From Torreya grandis (lineage: Eukaryota; Streptophyta; Pinopsida; Cupressales; Taxaceae): a DNA stretch of 64,000 nt. Below are positions 57,920 to 64,000 of the stretch, in pieces; the stretch's first letter is position 1; each line of letters starts with the position of its first letter. The stretch spans positions 2,672,501 to 2,736,500 of the forward strand of contig JARHVA010001471.1 in assembly GCA_037957365.1 (NCBI GenBank). The letters run 5' to 3'. The position numbers and the translations under genes were made by a program. Under the pieces are notes generated by a model. That model had not been told where the DNA came from and made no database searches. It saw nothing but the letters and a program-made list of their open reading frames with translations.

Positions 57920-58330
57920 TGTAAAATATAGATTGGGCTCACCCCAAGGAATTTTCAAACTAAATTTTGATGCTGTAGCTCGAGGCAATCTAGGAGCTTC
58001 AAGGGCCGATTGTATCATTTGACATTGTTTGGGATTGCTAACTAGGGTGACATCTTTCAAATTAGTCAATGGGACTAATCATGAAGTAGATGCCCAAGCA
58101 CTATAATTGAGGATCAACTTGGTAAGGCAATATGGAATTGAAAAGGTGATTATAGAAGTGGATTCCATGGTTATGATTTAGGATTTGAGAAATAGGCATG
58201 TCTATGTTTGGCACATTGAAAACATCTTGGACTAATCTTAGGATATTCTAAACTCTTTTTCTTAGTAAGAGGTGTCTCATTGCTTCCAGGAAATAAATGA
58301 GGAAGTAGAGTTCTTATCAAATCAAGGGAT
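57920..58330 (+). pseudogene. LINE-type RNase H domain
   Basis: Reads GSPQGIFKLNFDAVARGNLGASRADCII, then TSFKLVNGTNHEVDAQAL, LVRQYGIEKVIIEVDSMVMI and RNRHVYVWHIENI. These are the FDGAxxGNPG, A-E-A-L and xxDS blocks of RNase H as found at the end of plant LINE ORF2, with the catalytic Glu read as Asp (VDAQAL). The upstream part is separated by the Copia element inserted at TAAAT. A LINE 3' end follows. The remainder of ORF2 is not visible. Confidence 0.65.
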
Positions 58331-59790
58331 TGAATAAGAGGTTGATTTTATTAGTGATAATGTATGAGGGGCTTAGCCCATGTTGCCACCCCCATTTGCA
58401 TCCAATTGATAATGCATTGGGGGTTGTGATATGACCTAATTTTTTTTTGAAACTTTCAAATTGGTGGCCATAATCATTAATTTGGATGCGGCATTCATGT
58501 GAGGTGGTGGCAGGTGTCACTATGATTTTTTTATTATTGTGATGATTGGGATGTTTTATTCATGTGCATTACATTAAGGTGATTTTTTGTTTTGGTAATA
58601 ATAAATTATTTCATGTTTGGATAATTATCATAATGAAAAGGTTCATGTAGTTGGCTCTTAGTGAACCTCTAGTAAGGGTGGGAACATAGCTCTATAAGAT
58701 GTCATTTGAAGGCTTTGTGAGTGACGTCAAGATTAAACATGTATTTTTAGTGTAATTAGGCCAAATTATGGATTCTATCAAAGCCTTTGCAGACTTTTTT
58801 CCCCTTGAAATGCCCCATAGGGTTAGGGTGAACTCAGATGTAATATCCCCCTTCCTTGGTAATCTCTTGTTGGTCGTTGAGGATAGAGAGTTGTTAAAAT
58901 TTGTGGTTGAAGAACTTATTAGGCCCTGATACAGAGTGGATTCAAGAGCCATATTGAGATTTCATTCTCAGGTATAGAAATAACAAGACTTGTTACTCTT
59001 TTGGTTTTTAAGGAATTAGAAGTAGGGTTGGTCTTGACATTAGCCTTTATAGAACAAGTTCAGGGGGTCTTTAGGGTTCCAATTCATTTAGGTAAATAGA
59101 TTCCAATGGTGGATATGGCTATAATATTTGCTCTAGTTTCATCTCTATGAATGGTGATATCCTTCTACTCCTCTACCTGGGTTTAGGATGCAACTCAGTT
59201 ATTGAGTAGGATCTTTGAGGGTGGAAACATATTTCCACCTCATGTTAGTTTTTTAAATGAGGGTGTTTCACAAGTTAACTCTATGATGGCAAACTTGTTG
59301 GGGGTCAGAGAGGGATTAACTCTATAATTTGAATTTAAGGCTTGCAAAAGTGTGTCCTTGGGAGTGCTAGGGGAAAATAAATAGGAGGAGGTGGTAGTCG
59401 ACACGGGGATAATAAACACATTGGACCCATGGAGGATGATGGAAATTGGGAAGCTCCTTCAAGGATGGATTAGTTCGATATGACTTTTTGGTTCTCTATT
59501 GGCTCATATGTTCCTATATGGTTTTTGGCTTATGCTTGGTTTAGTTTGGTAGATGTTTACATAACAGTTTATCCTATTTTTGAATTACTATATAATCAAT
59601 TTTTTGGGTTTTTTGTAATCTATTGGGTGTAGTGGTTTTCCTTTCTCATTCCTTCATGGATCTTTATCTGAGGCTTACAAGTTTTTTATTGCATTGTACT
59701 ACGAGTGAGGGTTACCTTTAACCCTCAATTATCAATAAAAAATAGTTATAATTTAATAAAAAATAGTTATAATTTAATAAAAGAATAAAT
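58331..59790 (+). other. Probable LINE 3' region with a short tandem tail
   Basis: No domain after RNase H. 58.64-58.98 kb has a partly open plus reading (SFEGFVSDVKIKHVFL, FADFFPLEMPHRVRVNSDV) that I cannot assign. At 59.73-59.79 kb the unit AATAGTTATAATTTAATAAA is tandemly repeated, which fits a degenerate LINE tail. Confidence 0.4.
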
Positions 59791-60250
59791 AAACCATGAA
59801 TATCTAAAGAAGAGAAATGTTACTATAATTTAATTAAAATATGTCTTCCAAGCATTACCAATGTCTAGACCTCATCCCAAAAAGGAATCATAGGCATTTA
59901 TAATATATTATAAGGCACATGGAAATTAAATTACATGTTTAGCTATGTACTATGGCTATCAGTATTGGGGTGATCCCCTCATGCAATAATGTTTTTAAAA
60001 AATAAACAATGATTGTAAACAAAACATTGCATAACCCTTCACAATAGTAGCTAAGTAGTTTGAAAACTATCGAAACATAATTTTTAAGAAAAGCCAAATA
60101 AAAATTAAATAAAAAATCAATGTTTAAAATCAATTTATAATATTTAGTGAATTAAAATAAACATGGAGTCAACTTGAAAGGAATTTTTTTATTAATTACT
60201 GAAAAGAAAGCCTAATTTGCCTTGCTTGTAATGAAGAATTGAAAGCACAC
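59791..60250. other. AT-rich sequence, nothing recognised
   Basis: No gene motif. Leads into the palindrome array. Confidence 0.4.
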
Positions 60251-60880
60251 AAAACTATATCAGCGCAAGCCGCTATAGTTGTTCACATAGTACAAAATTA
60301 TATCAACATTTATTGATACATTATGTATATATATAGCTAAAAATAAAAAGAATAAACTAAATAGGATAGGGTCAGTAAAGTTTGTTACAAAGATGCAAAC
60401 ACAAAACTATATTGACCAAGGTCAATATAGTTTGACAGAGAACATAATGAATATATAACTAAATTGGATAGAGATGATATAGTTTTCTAAGTAAAATAGA
60501 TTTTGATAGGATTAAAAATTTAGATACAAAACTAACTTGACTTGCTTAATAAAGTTGTCTAGAAAAATTAGTAAACAAAACTATATCAGACTGCATTGAC
60601 ATAGTAGGTCAGAAAATAACCTGGTGAATAAAACTAGATTGGACTTGGCCGATATAGTTGGTTGACTAAATAAATTAATTTATATTTGAGTCTAAAACTA
60701 TATTGACTTACATTTATGTATCATGCTTGGAAAAAGATAAAAGAATAAAACTATATTGACCCACATCGATATAGTTTCCTAAAAACACACAAAAATTAAA
60801 CTAGATTGGCTTGCCTTGATGTAGTCTATTAAAAAAGATAAAGGAATAAAAGTGTATCTACCCTTGTTTATATGGTTTTA
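60251..60880. repeat. Array of about 12 imperfect 30-bp palindromes
   Basis: Units start near 60251, 60293, 60353, 60404, 60457, 60528, 60577, 60630, 60694, 60747, 60798 and 60848, so spacing is 40-70 bp, mostly 50-60. Each is an inverted repeat of the type AAACTATATTGACC then its complement. The unit at 60404-60433 is perfect: 14-bp arms around AA. Others vary in both arms (AAACTAGATTGGACTTGGCCGATATAGTTGG and similar). Spacers are AT-rich and unrelated. No coding potential and no LTR or cas-like context. Confidence 0.8.
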
Positions 60881-61049
60881 TAAAAGAGAAAAGGCAATTG
60901 TTAGTTCATGTCGAGTTCCCCATAATGCATACAATGAGATAAAATTGACCTGTAACTTATCATATCTAAGAGATCTGAACTTGGAGAAGGCAAATCAAAT
61001 AGATCCTATTGATATGTAATATACATAGAGCAAGTACAAGGATTTGTGG

Positions 61050-62160
61050 AAGATTACTCTTTACTTTGAAAGATTCATAAATCTATCTATGGCCTCAAAA
61101 AATCTCTTCGAGTTTGGTTTGCCAAGATGGACTCCTTTCTTCTTTTGGTTGGTTTCACTATATGCCATTTAAATCTAAATGTTTACATTTTATAGTAGGA
61201 TGATTCATTGTTGATTTTGGTTCTCTACGTAGATGATCTATTGATCACATGGAGTTATCCATCCACCATCATAGAAATGAAAATTGCTTTGTCTAACAGG
61301 TTCTCAATGTCTATTTTGGGCTTATTGTACTACTTTTTTGAGATTGAAATTTATTAGTCTAACTGTAGGATCACTATTGCACAATCCAAGAATGCTCTTG
61401 ATTTGCTTGCATAGTTTGCTATGGCTAACTATAAGCTAGCTCCAACTCATTTTCTATATGGTGTGAAGTTTAATTCTAATTGTCCATCTCCATTGGTTGA
61501 TGCTACCTCATATCGATAACTTGTTGGTAGTCTCATATACCTTATGCAAACTAGACCTGGCATTTCATATGCAGTGGTCATGGTCTTAATATTTATGTAA
61601 GAACCACAAGCTACACTAAAAAGTAGTTAAACAAATTCTCCACTATGTTTAGGGTACACATAGTTTTAGGATTCACTATGGAGTGGGCATTGATATTGAC
61701 TTAATTCGGTATATAGATTAAGATTGGATTGGCAAAATTTAGAATCACAAGTATACTTTTGGCTATAGTTTCTCACTTGGTACAAGTCCAATAAGTTGGT
61801 CACACAAAAATTAGAATGTTATTATTTTATCTTCTACAAAGGCATAATACAAATGAGTTGTTAATGTTGCCACTAAGGCTATTTGACTTTAGGGGATTCT
61901 CATTGAATTTGACATCTAATTTTGATGACCAACAATCATCTTTTCTGAAAACCAAAGCACTATCTATATCTATAGGAATCTGGGCCTACATCAACAGACC
62001 AAGCATATCAAGATTCACATGCATTTTATTTAGTATTTCATCTATGATCAAGTCATTGATCTCTGATATATCTAGACAATGGATCAAATTATTGATATAT
62101 TCACCAAACCTTTCACTGAGGGTATATTTATTTATAGGCTCTTCTTGGGGTTAAGGCAAC
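61050..62160 (+). pseudogene. Copia RT C-terminus and RNase H remnant
   Basis: Reads KIHKSIYGLKKSLRVWFAKMDSFLL, LVLYVDDLLITWS (YVDD intact), MKIALSNRFSMSILGLLYYFFEIEI, then LVGSLIYLMQTRPGISYAV. RNase H follows with YTFGYSFSLGTSPISWSHK, ILSSTKA and after frameshifts the NQSTI and TKHIKIHMHF blocks, ending in a pre-LTR region YLGTSS-like. Upstream gag, integrase and first RT half are missing. Frame 61816-62154 is a shadow over the RNase H end. Confidence 0.75.
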
Positions 62161-62269
62161 TCCATCTTCTTCCTCCTATGGAGGATCATCTCTATGTACT
62201 TGGGTACCTCATCAGACCTTTGTGCTGAGACCCTACTCTTCTACCCACTTAGGCTATGTTTAAGGGGGG

Positions 62270-62540
62270 TGCTGGTGTAGACTTTTATTCTATTGGGTTT
62301 TGTCTGCACGGTCTAATCAAGTTTGCGTAGGTTTAATAAAGGTCCTTAAGGTGAAAATAATCCCACATGCATGAGGATATTGGGACTTGTCTATTTTCCA
62401 CCTATATAAGTAACCTTCCTATGTAATTTTTTTCCAATGGTTTCTTTTATGAAGACAAGTTATTCCTCTTTTGAGTTTTTTTTCAGGTTTCACTACTCCA
62501 TATAGGTTTTCTCTGTGTGTTTAATCTTATCCAGTAGATC
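62270..62540 (+). repeat. 3' LTR of the Copia fragment
   Basis: TGCTGGTGTAGAC start right after a TTTAAGGGGGG polypurine run. Its start and the 100 bp before it resemble those of the gag-only element at 13.8-13.9 kb. The right end (near TTATCCA) is a guess. Confidence 0.55.
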
Positions 62541-64000
62541 TGATTATGGCCCACTCTTATAATATAGTCTAATTGGTATATATAGATATGGGGCCAACCC
62601 ACATATCACTATTGACTTGAACCCATAGTTGAATCCCATATATATACATATCGAGGATTCAAATTGCCCATATATAGAAAGGGTGGGCCCCATTCATCCA
62701 TTCTCCATGTGTGGATCAAGCCTAAGGAAAGAAAACCCAATCTAGTGTTGGTAGACCAAGGATGAATGTGGCCCAAATTGATTGGTATTCAATGAACAGG
62801 GTATCGATTTGTATTCAAGGGACCTATATAATATATAGATAGTATGAGAAATCAACCTTCTAGCTCCTTTCAGCTCAACTTGAAATAAGGATCTATTGGA
62901 TATAGCATAATAGATAGGTGATAGATCAGTACAATAGTAGTTATACTATATTTCATAGAGAATGGTGGTGAAATCACATCCATGTCATTGAATGATATTC
63001 TTGCTCCAATCGAAATGATCCTCCCAAATCCCAACAATGTCGACCAAGACCTTCTACCTTCTCATTCAATATTTCTAATCCATGTCACACCATCATCCCC
63101 CATCCCAAAGGTTTAGACCAATACAATTTTCCATTGAATTATTCTTCAAAAGCAACAAGTTTCATATCTATCGTATGGTCAATCACCGTGCCCCCTCCCC
63201 CATATATAGAGAGGCCAACAAGTTTAGATGGAGTTATCTGACTATAGATACATGAGGCACTCTCATAGATTCTCCTCCCACCTCTTCTCTTATATATATA
63301 ATGTCCCTCCCTATTCACTATCATGTGGAAGAATCGGTCAGATAATGGATATGGTACATATAATGTATACTATGAATTACTCAACCTCAAGGTGTATGTG
63401 ATATGATTAACAATAAATTGAATCAATCCATTTTGGGGCAGACATTGGTGCCCCTAATTATATCCATATACATTAACCATAGTGGATGAAAATTTCCAAC
63501 ATGCTTGAGCAATTAGCCCTAAGAAATGAGTTTTTGAGCTCCTTCTATCACATCACATGCCCATTCATATAGGATGAAACTCTTACGATTTAATATCTTC
63601 ATCCTTCCCAAAATCATGTTGGTGGGGTTTCATCCCAAAAAATATGGAATTATGGTATCCATATGAGATGAAACCCATATATATTTATAGGGGCAATTCT
63701 GAGATGAGAGGGATGGCAACCATATGATATGAAACCCATATCTCTATAAGGGCAATTTTGAGATGGGAGGGAATATTATCAATGTTTTTTAATCTACAGG
63801 CTAGTCATGCTGGATTAAAATCCTCAAATATATTCCCTCCCCAAGGATTGGGTCAACTTCACACATGTTTCATCAAATTGTTGATCAATTGAACCACCAT
63901 GCCTAAAGAATTGAGGTTGTTGTGCCTGTATACCAATTTGGACCCAGGGTTCAACACATCTATATAGGTGAGATGGTGCCTCTATATATCTATTATATTT
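62541..64000. other. Unclassified sequence, nothing recognised
   Basis: No coding motif. Many short TATATA stretches. The minus-strand open frame 63139-63324 shows no motif. Confidence 0.35.
63657..63772 (+). repeat. Tandem duplication of about 60 bp
   Basis: Two diverged copies of 'gatgaaacccatat...taggggcaattctgagatg'. Minor. Confidence 0.6.

Noticed and set aside
58692..58952. Minus-strand 86-codon open frame as a host gene
   Set aside because: No start context, domain or composition change. It lies opposite a LINE 3' region and has no recognisable homology.
60251..60880. CRISPR-like look (short dyad repeats with regular spacers)
   Set aside because: Repeats are too variable, the surroundings are plant retrotransposons, and no cas gene is present.

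Overview
This 64-kb window reads as a piece of a large, AT-rich plant nuclear genome, most likely a gymnosperm and probably a conifer. It is packed with old, stop-ridden retrotransposons. Lineages seen are Ty1/Copia, Ty3, plant L1-type LINEs and, most tellingly, a Penelope-like element (PLE) with a GIY-YIG-type C-terminus. PLEs have been reported in conifers, where they are thought to be an ancient acquisition from animals. I find no intact host protein gene, rRNA or tRNA. The only non-transposon candidate is a tiny, possibly broken secreted-peptide locus near 26.1 kb.

Layout. 1-2.83 kb: 5'-truncated LINE (ORF1, endonuclease, RT start). 4.87-8.6 kb: minus-strand Ty3 gag with PBS and a probable LTR. 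8.6-9.9 kb: LINE C-terminal piece (+) and an RNase H piece (-). 10.13-14.19 kb: complete 4-kb gag-only Copia element (LTRs, PBS, perfect TSD CTATC, long minisatellite leader). 15.60-25.38 kb: pol-deleted Copia element that carries, in inverse orientation at 19.14-23.71 kb, a second member of its own family with a perfect CCTAT TSD. 26.10 kb: small peptide-like ORFs.

26.7-45.3 kb is a three-level nest. A minus-strand PLE is split inside its RT by a giant (about 17 kb) Ty3 element (27.68-44.83 kb) with LTRs of about 1.5 kb, gag-pol and an additional long downstream ORF. That Ty3 element is itself interrupted by a small minus-strand Ty3 gag-only element (37.45-40.50 kb).

45.4-47.29 kb: second LINE copy, cut by a Ty3 LTR (47.29-48.64 kb) that leads into a decayed gag. 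50.69-57.90 kb: full-length but dead Copia element with TSD TAAAT, inserted next to a LINE RNase H domain (57.9-59.8 kb). 60.25-60.88 kb: an array of about 12 imperfect palindromes. 61.05-62.5 kb: Copia RT/RNase H plus LTR, related at its 3' end to the gag-only element at 10 kb. 62.5-64 kb: nothing recognised.

Functionally the window documents retrotransposon parasitism. Several elements kept the cis signals needed for copying (LTR, PBS, PPT, often gag) but lost pol, so they would have needed enzymes from relatives. All positions come from reading the sequence by eye. Protein assignments rest on remembered family motifs, not on searches.
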